A stretch of 64,000 bases of DNA from the NCBI GenBank assembly GCA_022414725.1, contig CM039463.1, positions 36,470,863 to 36,534,862 of the forward strand. The letters are read 5' to 3'. Each line of letters opens with the position of its first letter. Within the stretch, counting starts at the first letter, position 1. The position numbers were made by a program, and so were the translations under genes. The notes under the pieces are model-generated. The model searched no databases. It was not told the DNA's origin and saw only the letters and a program-made list of their open reading frames with translations. Of this stretch, positions 1-10,348 are shown in pieces. This DNA comes from Microglena sp. YARC. Taxonomy: Eukaryota; Chlorophyta; Chlorophyceae; Chlamydomonadales; Chlamydomonadaceae.

Positions 1-84
1 GGTGTTATGCACTGTACTGAAGGAGGTAGCCCCCCCGCCCCCTCATCAACACTGTCATGCACTTTAATGAAGAAGGTCAGACCA

Positions 85-127
85 CCCATCGACACTGCCA
101 TGCCCTTAGCAGCTGTCGCATATGTTG
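85..127 (+). CDS. UXE: UXE exon fragment ending ...AAVAYVG, with splice donor
   Basis: The frame reads IDTAMPLAAVAYV plus one base, then GTAGGT at 128. Plant UDP-arabinose 4-epimerases have MHFAAVAYVGES here, directly after the Rossmann fold. The phase-1 end joins exactly to the next exon (2619), which starts GA-GAG-TCT and rebuilds the Gly of VGES. The usual MHF is MPL in this copy, while the other copy (300-340) keeps VMHFAA but has a stop and a damaged donor. Either could be a decayed duplicate of an exon further left. The 5' boundary cannot be placed. Confidence 0.45.
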
Positions 128-168
128 GTAGGTGTTATGCAATGTACTGAAGGAGGCAGCCCCCCCGC

Positions 169-175
<7 letters not shown>

Positions 176-254
<79 letters not shown>
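176..254. repeat. (CT)n microsatellite
   Basis: About 80 bp of almost pure CT, flanked by C-runs. Apparent Ser-Leu or Arg-Glu reading frames through it are artefacts. Confidence 0.97.
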
Positions 255-256
<2 letters not shown>

Positions 257-299
257 CTCTCCCCGCCCCTCATGCACTTGAATGAAGGAGGCAAGCCCA

Positions 300-340
300 C
301 CCATCGACATTGTAATGCACTTTGCAGCTAGCGCCTAAGT
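300..340 (+). pseudogene. Second copy of the AAVAYVG exon end, broken
   Basis: The frame reads DIVMHFAASA, stop, VG. It is a better match to the family motif VMHFAA than the copy at 85-127, but an in-frame TAA replaces the Tyr codon and the donor is GTAGGG. It is a partial exon duplicate inside intron sequence. Confidence 0.5.
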
Positions 341-344
341 TGGT

Positions 345-838
345 AGGGCTGTGTTCAGATAACCAAGGGAATCAGATTTGTTTAGTTCAGTTGAATCAGT
401 TGTTTGTTGAGTTCAGTTATCCAAGAGAATCAGCTGTTTGCTGAGATCGGTTGAATCAGTTGTTTGTTGAGTTCAGTTACCCAAGGAAATCAGCTGTTTG
501 TTGAGTTCAGTTCAGTCGAATCAGTTGTTTGTTGAGTTCAGTTGAATCAGTTGTTTGTTCAATTAAGTTGAATCAGTAGTTTGTTGAGTTCAGTTGAATC
601 AGTTGTTTGTTGAGTTCAGTTGAATCAGTTGTTTGTTCAATTAAGTTGAATCAGTAGTTTGTTGAGTTCAGTTGAATCAGTTGTTTGTTGAGTTCAGTTG
701 AAACAGTTGTTTGTTGAGTTCAGACACCCAAGGGAATCAGTTGTTTGTTGGGTTCAGTTGAATCAGTTGTTTGTTGAGTTCAGTAGAATCAGTTGTTTGT
801 TGAGTTCAGACATCCAAGGGAATCAGTTGTGCTTGGCA
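345..838. repeat. 26-bp minisatellite in UXE intron
   Basis: About 18 copies of a unit around TTGAATCAGTTGTTTGTTGA, with variants carrying CCAAGGGAATCAG. No coding content is seen. Confidence 0.9.
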
Positions 839-1290
839 TAGCAAGCACTATTTGTTCCATGATCAGGGCTCAATACCAGGGGATTAGCAATGTCCCTGGT
901 TCTCCTTGTTTTTGATCTTGCCATGGGGCTTATTCAGATCTTCTAACAAGGAGACTCTTTTATGGTGACTACTGCTAGCTCCGGCTTACGCAGTGGTGTC
1001 CTTAACTTCACGTCTTGAGAGTGGCACATTACTCAGATGCAACAATTTCAATTTCAATTTGTTTTATGACAGCAGGTCGCCATTACGTCGCTGCATGGCG
1101 ATGCATGGGTTTAGCTAGAATGGTCAGAAATGATGCGCCGCACAAAACAAAATAGCAAGAGGTAATCAGCGAGGAAGAAAGTGATGGTGACAAGGGTCCT
1201 TAGTAACGATGACAAGGTTCCTTAGTAAGGGTGACAAGGGTCCTTAGTAAGGAAGAAAGTGACGGTGACAAGGTTCAACCTACCAGTCAT
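839..1290. other. UXE intron, nothing recognised
   Basis: No gene, exon copy or mobile element recognised. It holds a short AATTTC repeat at about 1045-1062 and a triplicated GGTGACAAGGxTCCTTAGTAA motif at about 1185-1270. Confidence 0.5.
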
Positions 1291-1728
1291 GTTTTGATCC
1301 TTCAGACAAGAAAGCTTACGAATACCAGTTTCCACACACACGCCCCCCCCCCCCCCCACCCACCCACCCACCCCACACACACACACTCACGCACACGTGC
1401 ACCCACACGTCATGTTTTGGTCCTTCAGACAAGAAAGCTTACGAATACCAGTTTCCACTGTAGTACGAACTCCCCCTACACACACACACACACACACACA
1501 CACACCACACACCACACACACAGGCACACACACCCGCCCCCCCCCCCCCCCCACACACACACTCCCACACCACACACCACACACACAGGCACACACACTC
1601 AACCCCCCCCTCCCCCCCCCCCCCCCACACACACACACACATACGCACACGTGCACCCACACGTCATGTTTTGGTCCTTCAGACAAGAAAGCTTACGAAT
1701 ACCAGTTTCCACAAACTCAGGGCCCCCG
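1290..1728. repeat. Triplicated 50-bp block between CA/C-rich spacers
   Basis: Three copies (about 1290, 1410 and 1660) of a block running from GTCATGTTTTG through CCTTCAG to CAGTTTCCAC, separated by (CA)n and C-runs. Each contains CTTCAG followed by codons [10 protein letters not shown], so it could be an acceptor-side exon fragment array, but I do not recognise the peptide in UXE. The last copy leads into the dispersed element at 1729. Confidence 0.6.
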
Positions 1729-1850
1729 TAGGTAAAACCATTGTTTGGGGTTCAGTTCATGGGTGCTTCATCGTTTGAAGCCCCAACTGTCACGGTTGGG
1801 CAACTCCCTTTAGCCTATTTGGCCTACCCCTGGACTGTAGCAACAACAGC

Positions 1851-1900
<50 letters not shown>

Positions 1901-1907
1901 CCCAACA
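1729..1907 (-). mobile_element. Dispersed GGGGTAGGCC family member with (AAC)n tail
   Basis: Read on the minus strand it contains CAGGGGTAGGCCAAATAGGC and AAAGGGAGTTGCCCA. The same core recurs at least nine times in this window, on both strands, and here it abuts a 60-bp (AAC)n tract. The block CTCAGGGCCCCCGT is shared with 42818. A SINE-like, microsatellite-tailed retroposon is the simplest explanation. No Pol III boxes were confirmed. Confidence 0.5.
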
Positions 1908-2390
1908 ACCAGTGCAAAGACCAGGTGTAGGATTGGATTGGATTGTTACATGGTCTTTCAGCCAACTCTGGGCTGCCCACCGTCTTCCAACACCAAGCCC
2001 CCCCGTGCGATACCCACCAGAAACCAGGGAGCCAAGTAAGCGGATTATACCGTTTAAAGACTCATCCAGGTCATAGTTTGCTGAAAAAACAGCCAAAGGA
2101 GCTGCCTAGAAGCTGCTATGTGTAGCTGAAAATAAAAATACTAAAAGGCGTGTAGACCATGCGCAGACTAGAATTTCTTTAAAATAAGTAGGGTTTGGAG
2201 GGGGGTCTTAGCTGCTTAGCGCTAATAGCGCTATAAGGGCTGATTAGCGCTAAAATAAATCCCAGGTTTTTAGCGCTAACTAGAGGCGAAGAGAAGATAA
2301 ATAGCACGTCGGTGAAAAATAGCAACAGGAGTGTAGACCATGCATAGCCTACAATTTCTTTAAAATAAGTTAGTCAAATCTGGACATGAC
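1908..2390. other. UXE intron with a duplicated 60-bp block
   Basis: Starts with a GTTACATGGTCTTTCAGCC sequence also seen near 27,520, 33,495 and 60,565, so it is a second dispersed repeat. The block GTGTAGACCATGC...AATTTCTTTAAAATAAG occurs twice (about 2150 and 2330), separated by AGCGCT-rich palindromic sequence. No coding content. Confidence 0.6.
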
Positions 2391-2395
2391 ATGTC

Positions 2396-2453
2396 AGATA
2401 ACTTCAGTGGTACATCAGTACAACAATCTACTGATGTACCACTGAAGTTATCT
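2396..2453. repeat. Perfect 25-bp inverted repeat (hairpin)
   Basis: The arms 2396-2420 and 2429-2453 are exact reverse complements around an 8-base loop, and pairing continues past a one-base bulge. The right arm is related to the intron unit ahead of exon 2619, so the hairpin probably arose by inverted duplication of array sequence. Confidence 0.9.
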
Positions 2454-2618
2454 TGACACGCAGCTGATATTTCCCCTTTGCAGGAGAGTCTATGCACAAC
2501 CTGCTGATGTACTACAACAACCCGCTGATGTACTACAACACCCACTGATGTACTACAACAATCCGCAGATGTTCTTCTGAAGTTATCTTGACACATGTCT
2601 GACATCTCCCCTACGCAG
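2454..2618 (+). repeat. Acceptor-side partial copy of UXE exon 2
   Basis: At about 2480 the intron reads TTTGCAG followed by the first codons of the next exon (ESMHNLLMYYNN). The GCTGATGTACTACAACA segment is then iterated. The real acceptor CTACGCAG lies at 2611-2618, after a second copy of the GAAGTTATCTTGACAC...TCTCCCCT intron stretch. Confidence 0.75.
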
Positions 2619-2713
2619 GAGAGTCTATGCACAACCCGCTGATGTACTACAACAACATCAGTGCAAACACAATCAACCTGCTTGATGCCATGCGCCAAGC
2701 GAACATCAAGAGG
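2619..2713 (+). CDS. UXE: UDP-arabinose 4-epimerase exon 2 (GESMHNPLMYYNN...)
   Basis: UXE is a Golgi or cytosolic NAD-dependent short-chain epimerase that interconverts UDP-xylose and UDP-arabinose for wall and glycan synthesis. This 95-bp exon encodes (G)ESMHNPLMYYNNIS then ANTINLLDAMRQANIKR, matching the family segment after VG: ES...PLxYYxNxxxNTxxLLxAM. The acceptor CGCAG ends at 2618 and donor GTGAGT starts at 2714. The exon enters in phase 1, completing Gly, and leaves in phase 0, which fits the next exon (LVYSST). Assignment to UXE rather than UDP-glucose 4-epimerase rests on the whole exon set, mainly PELR and GRISGAC in exon 5. Confidence 0.88.
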
Positions 2714-3766
2714 GTGAGTCATGACGTACAACAGCATCAGTGCAAACACGGTCAACCTGCTTGTACATCAGTGTCAACACATTGTACATCAGTGCAAACA
2801 CAATCAACCTGCTTGATGCCATGTACCAAGCGAACATCAAGAGGGTGAGTCATGACGTACAACAGCATCAGTGCAAACACGGTCAACCTGCTTGTACATC
2901 AGTGTCAACACATTGTACATCAGTGCAAACACAATGAACCTGCTTGATGCCATGTACCAAGCGAACGTCAAGAGGGTGAGTCATGACGTACAACAGCATC
3001 AGTGCAAACACGATCAACCTGCTTGTACATCAGTGTCAACACATTGTACATCAGTGCAAACACAATGAACCTGCTTGATGCCATGTACCAAGCGAACATC
3101 AAGAGGGTGAGTCATGACGTACAACAGCATCAGTGCAAACACGGTCAACCTGCTTGTACATCAGTGTCAACACATTGTACATCAGTGCAAACACAATCAA
3201 CCTGCTTGATGCCATGTACCAAGCGAACGTCAAGAGGGTGAGTCATGACGTACAACAGCATCAGTGCAAACACGGTCAACCTGCTTGTACATCAGTGTCA
3301 ACACATTGTACATCAGTGCAAACACAATCAACCTGCTTGATGCCATGTACCAAGCGAACATCAAGAGGGTGAGTCATGACGTACAACAGCATCAGTGCAA
3401 ACACGGTCAACCTGCTTGTACATCAGTGTCAACACATTGTACATCAGTGCAAACACAATCAACCTGCTTGATGCCATACACCAAGCGAACATCAAGAGGG
3501 TGAGTCATGACGTACAACAGCATCAGTGCAAACACGATCAACCTGCTTGTACATCAGTGTCAACACATTGTACATCAGTGCAAACACAATCAACCTGCTT
3601 GATGCCATGTACCAAGGGAACGTCAAGAGGGTGAGTCATGACGTACAACAGCATCAGTGCAGACACGGTCAACCTGCTTGTACATCAGTGTCAACACATT
3701 GTACATCAGTGCAAACACAATTAACCTGCTTGATGCCATGTACCAAGTGAACATCAAGAGGGTGAG
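2714..3766 (+). repeat. 131-bp array carrying exon 2 end plus GTGAGT donor
   Basis: Eight further units of exactly 131 bp follow the real donor (2714, then every 131 bases to 3762). Each contains a 3' portion of exon 2, sometimes twice (SANTINLLDAMYQANIKR), followed by an intact GTGAGT. As 131 is not a multiple of three the copies cannot form one reading frame. Variation between units is a few substitutions, so amplification or homogenisation is recent. Confidence 0.93.
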
Positions 3767-3990
3767 TGGTTGGTTGGTTGAGGTAGGAGGCTAGGCTGGG
3801 TGATGGACTACAACAACATCAGTGTAAACACGACCAACCTGCTTGATGCCATGTGCCAAGTGAATATCAAGAGGGTGAGTGAGTGGTAGGGGTAAGAGGG
3901 TAGCCTGGGTGATGTACTATTAGTATAGCAATATCCATGTGAGCGCAATCGACTAGATTGAAATTTGTTGGCTGCCCCTGGCCTGTAACA
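3767..3990 (+). repeat. Older, longer exon 2 duplicate (3807-3874) with donor
   Basis: Beyond the 131-bp array a more diverged copy reads DYNNISVNTTNLLDAMCQVN then IKR, followed by GTGAGT at 3875. It contains more of the exon than the array units. The sequence at 3955-3990 resembles the GGGGTAGGCC dispersed family. Confidence 0.75.
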
Positions 3991-4111
3991 TACAACAACA
4001 GCATAAACAACAAAAGCAGCAGCAAAAAAAACACCAGCAGCACCACCACCAACAACAACAACAACAGCAGCACCAACACCAACACCAACACCAATAACAG
4101 CAACAACAGCG

Positions 4112-4156
<45 letters not shown>

Positions 4157-4158
4157 GC

Positions 4159-4201
<43 letters not shown>

Positions 4202-4262
4202 GCAACAACAACAAGGAGAGCAACAACAACAAAAACAACAAAAACAACAAAAACAACAAAAA
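3991..4262. repeat. (CAA/CAG)n compound microsatellite
   Basis: About 270 bp of AAC/AGC triplets. Asn/Gln or Leu/Val runs read from it are not proteins. It follows a GGGGTAGGCC-family-like end, as at 1839. Confidence 0.95.
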
Positions 4263-5497
4263 GTATCCAGAAACGTTGTGTGCAGTATGTGTGCAGTATC
4301 CAGAAACGTTGAGCAGCTCCCAATCACAGAGCTCACACCTTCACATACCCACGAACTCACCTTCGCACTCATGCCCAAGTCCCCCCTCACCCCACAGCTT
4401 GTCTACGCAAGCGAGTGTGCAGTATACGGAAACATTGAGCAGCCCTATCAGCCCAAACACCAGAGCTGGCACCTCCATAGCCAATGAGCCCGCAAACCCA
4501 CCTTCACACTCATGAACACCTTACCGTAGCTACACGCTCCACTTACACCTTCACACTCATGACCACCCTCAACCCCCAGCTTGTCTACTCAAGCATGTGT
4601 GCAGTATACGGAAACGAGGAGCAGCTCCCAATCACGTAGCTTACACCTCCACAGCCAATCAGCCCACGAACTCACCCCCGCATTCATACCCGCGTTCCCC
4701 CTCAACCCGCAGCTTATCTACTTTTATCTACCTAACACGTGTGCAGTATACGGAAACATTGAGCAGCCCTATGAGCCCACTTACCAGAGCTGGCACCATC
4801 ATAGCCAATGAACCCGCAAACCCACCTTCACACTCATGAGCACCTTACCGTAGCTACACGCTCCACTTACACCTTCACTCGTGACCACCCTCAACCCCCA
4901 GCTTGTCTACTCAAGCACGTGTGCAGTATATGGAAACGTGGAGCAGCTCCCAATCACAGAGCTCACAGCTCCACAGCCGATCAGCCCACGAAGTCACCTC
5001 CGCACTCATACCCGCGTTCCCCCTCAACACGCAGCTCGTCTACTCTTATCTACCTAACACGTGTGCAGTATACAAAAACTTTGAGCAGCCCTATCAGCCC
5101 ACACACCAGAGCTGGCACCATCATAGCCAATAAACCAGCAAACACACCTCCACACTCATGAACACCTTACCGTAGCTACACTCTCCACTTACACCTTCAC
5201 ACTCATGCCTGCTGTCCCCCTCAAACCGCAGCTTGTCTACTCAAGCACGTGTGCAGTATACGGAAACGTTGAGCAGCTCCCAATCACAGAGCTCACACCT
5301 CCACAGCCGATCAGCCCACGAACTCATCTCCAGACTCATGCCTGCTGTTCCCCTCAAGCCGCAGCTTGTCTACTCAAGCACGTGTGCAGTATATGGAAAC
5401 GTTGAGCAGCTCCCAATTACAGAGCTCACACCTCCACAGCCAATCAACCCACGAGATCTTCTCCACACTCATGCCTGCTGTCCCCCTCAAACCGCAG
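4263..5497 (+). repeat. Acceptor-side array of UXE exon 3
   Basis: At least seven partial copies (near 4396, 4576, 4713, 4900, 5035, 5232 and 5363) of CAG plus the exon 3 start (LVYSSTCAVYGNVEQLPITE then LTPPQP) precede the complete exon. Two unit types alternate: one continues with CAATCACAGAGCTCACACC, the other with CCTATCAGCCCA and AGAGCTGGCACC. This is higher-order structure. Similarity rises towards the real exon. Confidence 0.9.
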
Positions 5498-5634
5498 CTT
5501 GTCTACTCAAGCACGTGTGCGGTATACGGAAACGTTGAGCACCTCCCAATTACAGAGCTCACACCTCCACAGCCAATCAACCCATACGGTCATGCTAAGC
5601 TGTTTTCAGAAGATGCAATTCGTGCGTATGCCAA
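5498..5634 (+). CDS. UXE: UXE exon 3, catalytic exon (YSST...NPYGHAK)
   Basis: The frame reads LVYSSTCAVYGNVEHLPITE, then LTPPQPINPYGHAKLFSED, then AIRAYA plus two bases of Lys. It holds the family's catalytic Ser/Thr in YSSTCAVYG and the YxxxK catalytic pair in NPYGHAK. The acceptor is CCGCAG at 5492-5497 and the donor GTAAGT at 5635. It enters in phase 0 and leaves in phase 2, matching its neighbours. Relative to the upstream partial copies it has His for Gln in VEH(Q)LPITE. It is the only copy that extends through the YxxxK motif. Confidence 0.9.
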
Positions 5635-6200
5635 GTAAGTTTTGTCTTGTTACAGCATGGCTATTGCTTTAGGGCACAACGTGTGTGTATGTGTTTGTGC
5701 CAAGTAAGTGTTGTCTGGTTACAGCATGGCTACTGCTTTAGGGCACAACGTGTGTGTATGTGTTTGTGCCAAGTAAGTGTTGTCTGGTTACAGCATGGCT
5801 ACTGCTTTAGGGCACAACGTGTGTGTGTGTTTGTGCCAAGTAAGTGTTGTCTTGTTACAGCATGGCTATCGCCACAGGGCACAACGTGTGAGTGTGTGTT
5901 TGTGCCAAGTAAGTGTTGTCTGGTTACAGCATGGCTATCGCCACAGGGCACAACGTGTGTGTGTGTGTTTGTGCCAAATAAGTGTTGTTTGGTTACAGCA
6001 TGGCTATTGCTTTAGGGCACAACGTGTGTGTGTTTGTGTGTGGGGGTGGGGGGATGGGGCTTGGTGGGGGGGCAGCATGGCTATTACCTCAGGGCACAAA
6101 TTGTGTGTGTTTGTGTGTGGTGGTGGTGGTGGTGGTGGGGGGGGTGGTGGTGGTGGTGGGGGGGGGTGGGGGCGGCATGACTATTGCCTTATAGTTACAG
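5635..6200 (+). repeat. 67-69-bp array repeating the exon 3 donor
   Basis: Five further copies of GCCAAGTAAGT (the last variant is CCAAATAAGT) at 67-69-bp spacing after the real donor. Each unit also has TTACAGCATGGCTA, an acceptor-like site, so a unit resembles a mini intron with both ends. It decays into G/GT-rich sequence after 6010. Confidence 0.88.
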
Positions 6201-6765
6201 CCATGACAGCATGGCAGCAGGACACCTAACAAATCAATAATAGGCCTTCACACAATTTTGTTTGAATGAGATATTTAAAACCCTAATAAGCATGACTTAA
6301 TCCCACTTATTGATTTTGAATAAATAAAACCTAGTTTTGGAAACTTAAAACCCATACGTGACGTGCACAAGCTTTGACAAGTCCTAGGCACTAACAGGGA
6401 TGTTCTTAAGGATTTTAGAATAAACATTAAAAATTGTGGCGCCCGATGCCCAGGTGTGATATTTGGAAGATGGAAACATTAAAAATTGTGGTAGCCCGAT
6501 GCCCAGGTGTTACATTTGGGAAGGTAGGAACAATGTAGCAAGCGTCACGGAAAATTGGCTGAGAGTGTTGGCTATCAGAGCCACAGTTGGCACCGGAATC
6601 GAGTGCAGCGGGCCCGAAGCCAGGGGGGGGGGGGGGGGGGGGGGCTTCGCCCAAAGTACTGTCTTACACAGTTGTACCGTTTCCGCGCATATGGGAGGGG
6701 AGTACTGCTGTACACAACTATTTACTCATTTGTCACGCACGGCATACCGATAGCTATTTGTCTTG
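6201..6765. other. UXE intron with a 60-bp duplication and a dispersed element
   Basis: AAAAATTGTGG and CCCGATGCCCAGGTGT blocks occur twice (about 6427 and 6480). At 6540-6655 the sequence GGAAAATTGGCxGAGxGTGTTGG, followed by a G-run and GCTTCGCCCAA, resembles 60,075-60,175, so it is a dispersed repeat. No coding content. Confidence 0.55.
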
Positions 6766-7605
6766 TTCCTCCTCATCCCTACCTCCATACCCCCCTACCC
6801 CCCTACCTCCATACCTCCATATCTCCATACCTCCATACCTCCCTACCTCCATACCTCCATACCCCCCTACCCCCTACCCCCATCCCCATTCCCCCATACC
6901 CTCATACCCTCACACCCTCACACCCTCACACCCTCATACAGTCATACCCTCATACCCTCACACCCTCAAACCTTCATACCCTCATACCCTCATACCCTCA
7001 TACGCTCATACCCTCATACGCTCATACCCTCATACCCTCATACCCCCACACTCTCACACCTTCAAACCTTCACACCCTCACACACTCATACCTATACCCT
7101 CACACCCACACACCCTCACACCTTCAAACCCTCACACACTCACACCCTCATACCCCATACCCTTATACCCTCATACCCTCATACCCTCATACCCTCATAC
7201 CCTCATACCCCCACACTCTCACACCTTCAAACCTTCACACCCTCACACACTCATACCCATACCCGCACACCCACACACCCTCACACCTTCAAACCCTCAC
7301 ACCCTCACACCCTCATACCCCATACCCTCATACCCTCATACCCTCATACCCTCATACCCTCATACCCTCATACCCCCACACTCTCACACCTTCAAACCTT
7401 CACACCCTCACACACTCATACCCATACCCTCACACCCACACACCCTCACACCTTCAAACCCTCACACCCTCACACCCTCATACCCCATACCCTCATACCC
7501 TCACACCCTCACACCCTCATACCCCATACCCTCATACCCCCATACCCTCCTTCTCGCATACCCTCATACCCTCACACCCTCAAACCCTCAAGCCCTCGTG
7601 TCTTT
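6766..7605. repeat. CCCTCATA/CCCTCACA minisatellite
   Basis: About 800 bp of 8-10-bp units (CCCTCATAC, CCCTCACAC, CTCCATACC) with a higher-order pattern of about 180 bp repeated three times (7030, 7200 and 7370). All forward frames stay open and give Pro-His-Thr-Ser-Tyr runs, which are not a gene. Confidence 0.95.
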
Positions 7606-7676
7606 CAAACATCCGACCATTCATTCAACACGATCATTCTTCGCTACTTCAACTTTTACTTATCTACTTCCTGCAG
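7606..7676 (+). repeat. Acceptor-side partial copy of UXE exon 4
   Basis: 7611-7655 repeats the first 45 bases of exon 4 (SDHSFNTIILRYFN) and then runs into a short intron end, CTTCCTGCAG, that gives the real acceptor. Confidence 0.8.
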
Positions 7677-7750
7677 ATCCGATCATTCATTCAACGCGAT
7701 CATTCTTCGCTACTTCAATGTGTATGGAAGTGATCCGCAGTTCCGTCTAG
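7677..7750 (+). CDS. UXE: UXE exon 4 (ILRYFNVYGSDP)
   Basis: With two bases from exon 3 it reads KSDHSFNAIILRYFNVYGSD then PQFRL plus G. ILRYFNVxGSDPxxRLG is the substrate-loop segment of plant UXE. The acceptor CTGCAG ends at 7676 and donor GTAGGC starts at 7751. Phases 2 in and 1 out agree with both neighbours. No frameshift. Confidence 0.9.
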
Positions 7751-8612
7751 GTAGGCTGTCTCAATGTTTAGGACCTTTTTTATGACTAGGTATCCTGCAT
7801 GATTCCGTCTAGAGAGTGACACTTACTATGTCAGCCATGGTGACTTTCCTCAGCTGCGGTGTGCGGGAGCCCCTAACACCACGCCCCTCCAGGCGTTATC
7901 TTTCTTTTATGCTGCCTGCCTGGTTGGGTATGACTAGTTAATGTTTGGGTATGACTAGGTAGGCTTTCTCAATGTTTATGACCTTTTTCTTATGACTAGG
8001 TATGATGTCTGACTGGTTGGGTATGACTAGGCAATGTTTGGGTATGCCTAGGTAACGTTTGGGTATGCCTAGGTAACGTTTGGGTATGACTAGGTAGGCT
8101 TTCTCAATGTTTATGACCTTTTTCTTATGACTAGGTATGATGTCTGACTGGTTGGGTATGACTAGGCAATGTTTGGGTATGCCTAGGTAACGTTTGGGTA
8201 TGGCTAGGTAACGTTTGGGTATGACTAGGTAGGCTTTCTCAATGTTTAGGACCTTTTTCTTGTGACTGGGTATGATGTCTGACTGGTTGGGTATGACTAG
8301 GCAATGTTTGGGTATGCCTAGGTAAGGTTTGGGTATGACTAGGTAGGCTTTCTCAATGTTTAGGACCTTTTTCTTATGACTAGGTATGATGTCTAACTGG
8401 TTAGGTATGACTAGGCAATGTTTGGGTATGGCTAGGTAACGTTTGGGTATGACTAGGTAACGTTTGGGTATGACTAGGTAGGCTTTCTCGATGTTTAGGA
8501 CCTTTTTCTTGTGACTGGGTATGATGTCTGACTGGTTGGGTATGACTAGGTAAAGTTTGGGTATGACTAGGTAGGTTGTCTCAATGTTCAGGACCTTTTT
8601 ATGACTAAGTGA
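7751..8612 (+). repeat. Donor-side array of exon 4
   Basis: About seven units of 110-140 bp, each with CTAGGTAGGCTTTCTCAATG (a copy of the exon 4 end plus donor) and nested 20-bp TTTGGGTATGACTAGG subunits. An open minus-strand frame through it (IPSHKKKVLNIEKAYLVIP repeats) is a by-product. 7800-7910 carries a dispersed block (AACACCACGCCCC, CAGGCGTTATC) also found at 55,605-55,630. Confidence 0.85.
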
Positions 8613-10348
8613 AAGAAGTTTATACATAATTGTTAAAGAATATTTGTTATTATATACAAATTATTATTACCGTATTAAAAATAAATAATTATTATAATGC
8701 CTTATTTATTAATGCCACAATTCACATTTTTATATGTTTCTGCCCTCAGGAGAGAGAGAGGCTTGAGGTGCGCTCCCAAGGGCGTATGTCCGGTGCATGC
8801 AGATAAGAAAGGAGCTATTTCAAACTAAATCATTTTTATATGTGTATCATAAATCATTTTTATATGTGTATCATTTTTATATGTGTATCATAAATCATTT
8901 TTATATGTGTGTCATTTTTATATGCTCTCAGGAGAATCACTAGCTGCCTGAGTTGCGCTCCCGTGCATGCAGATGAGAAAGGATATATTTAATACTAATT
9001 CATGTGTACATTTCGTGGTTGGCCCCAGTGAAAGCAAACGGGCGGGCCCCCTCAACCTCACGCCTCGTAATAAGACACTATATATTTATTTGTTGGGTTG
9101 CAATATTGGTGGTAGGCCCCAGTGCAAGCAAACGGGCTGGCCCCCTCAACCTCAAGCCTCGTAATAAGGCACACTATTTATTTATGTATTTATTCGTATA
9201 TGTGTTTGCTGTCAGGAGAGTGAGTACACGCAGCCTAAATAATTTTGCATTTTGCATTTTCTTTTTTTGCCTAGAGGAGAGTGGCCACAGCCTGAGTTGC
9301 GCTCCCAAGAGCGTATCTCAGATGTTACCTGCAGAAGAGAAAATAAATCGTAAATGAATATTAAATAATAATTAAATTGTAATTTGAAATCTTGCATTTT
9401 GCATTTTTTTTTTGCTCTCAGGAGAGTCACTACCCAAGGCCTGAGTTGCGCTCCCAAGGGCGAATATTCGTGCATGCGGATGAGATAGGACATATTTAAT
9501 ACTAATTCATGTGTATATTTGGTGGTTGCCCCCAGTGAAAGCAAACAGGCGGGCCCCCTCAACCTCACGCCTCGTAATAAGACACTATTTATTTATGTTT
9601 TTTTTTTTTTTAGTTTTTGTTCTCAGGAGAGTGGCCACGGCCTGAATTGCGCTCTTAAGGGCCGATCTCTGGTGCATGTAGATAAGAAAGGAGTTATTTT
9701 ATTATTTTATTATAAATCATGTTTTTATATTTGATGGTTGGCCCCGGTGAAAGCAAACAGGCTGCCCCCCCCAACCTCACGCCTTGTAATAAAACACACT
9801 ATTTATTTGTTTATGTATTTATTTATTTGTACATGTTTTGTTCTCAGGAGAGTGGCCACGGCCTGAGGTGCGCTCCCAAGGGCGGATCTCGGCGTTGCCT
9901 GCAGAAGAGGAAATCATTCATTAATACGGATTAATACATAGAAAATCATACATAATTTGACTTTTTATTATTCCTTCAGGAGAGTGGCCACGGCCTGAGT
10001 TGCGCTCCCAAGGGCGTATCTCCGGTGCATGTAGTAAGCAAAGGAGTTATTTTTATTGTAAATCATGTTTTTATATTTGGTGGTTGGCCCCAGTGAAAGC
10101 AAACGGGCTGGCCCCCTCAACCTCACGCCTTGTAATGAAACATACAATTTATGTATTTATTTGTATATGTTTTTTGCTCTCAGGAGAGTGCCCACGGCCT
10201 GAGTTGCGCTCTCAAGGGCGTATCTCTGGTGCATGCTTGCAGAAGATAAAATAGTTCATTAATAGATATAAATTAATTGTAATCAGGCAAATAATACAGA
10301 ATTGACATTTTGCATGTTGCATGTTGCATTTTATTTTGTTGCCCTCAG
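8613..10348 (+). repeat. Acceptor-side array of exon 5 with a dispersed spacer
   Basis: Nine partial copies of CTCAG plus about 60 bp of the exon 5 start (GEWPRPELRSQGRISGA in exon frame) at about 8755, 8937, 9215, 9275, 9420, 9627, 9850, 9980 and 10,185. Spacers are AT-rich and several contain a 60-bp element (GGTTGGCCCCAGTGAAAGC ... CCTCAACCTCACGCC) whose core recurs at 30,325, 38,445 and, inverted, at 61,700-62,030. Confidence 0.88.

Larger units (their letters stand above)
1..345 (+). repeat. Donor-side array of the first visible UXE exon
   Basis: Three degenerate units share an ATGCACTT...GAAGGAGG...CCCATCGACA core and are separated by C-runs and a CT microsatellite. Two units (about 85-127 and 300-340) carry recognisable UXE codons ending at a splice donor. 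The rest is intron. It looks like the tail of an array whose parent exon could be left of the window. Confidence 0.55.

Noticed and set aside
2210..2290. AGCGCT-rich palindromic stretch as a regulatory site
   Set aside because: Short self-complementary motifs in intron DNA, no conserved arrangement or promoter context.
2714..3766. CRISPR-like regular direct repeats
   Set aside because: 131-bp near-identical units with no variable spacers, containing eukaryotic exon and splice-donor sequence. The same reasoning applies to the 67-69-bp array at 5.6-6.0 kb.
3991..4262. Poly-Asn/Gln or poly-Leu/Val protein
   Set aside because: Compound CAA/CAG microsatellite in an intron.
6555..7785. Three overlapping 340-390-codon frames of Pro-His-Thr-Ser-Tyr
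   Set aside because: Translation of the CCCTCATA minisatellite in all three frames.
7938..8627. 229-codon minus-strand frame with IPSHKKK repeats
   Set aside because: By-product of the donor-side array of UXE exon 4. Repeat units explain it fully.
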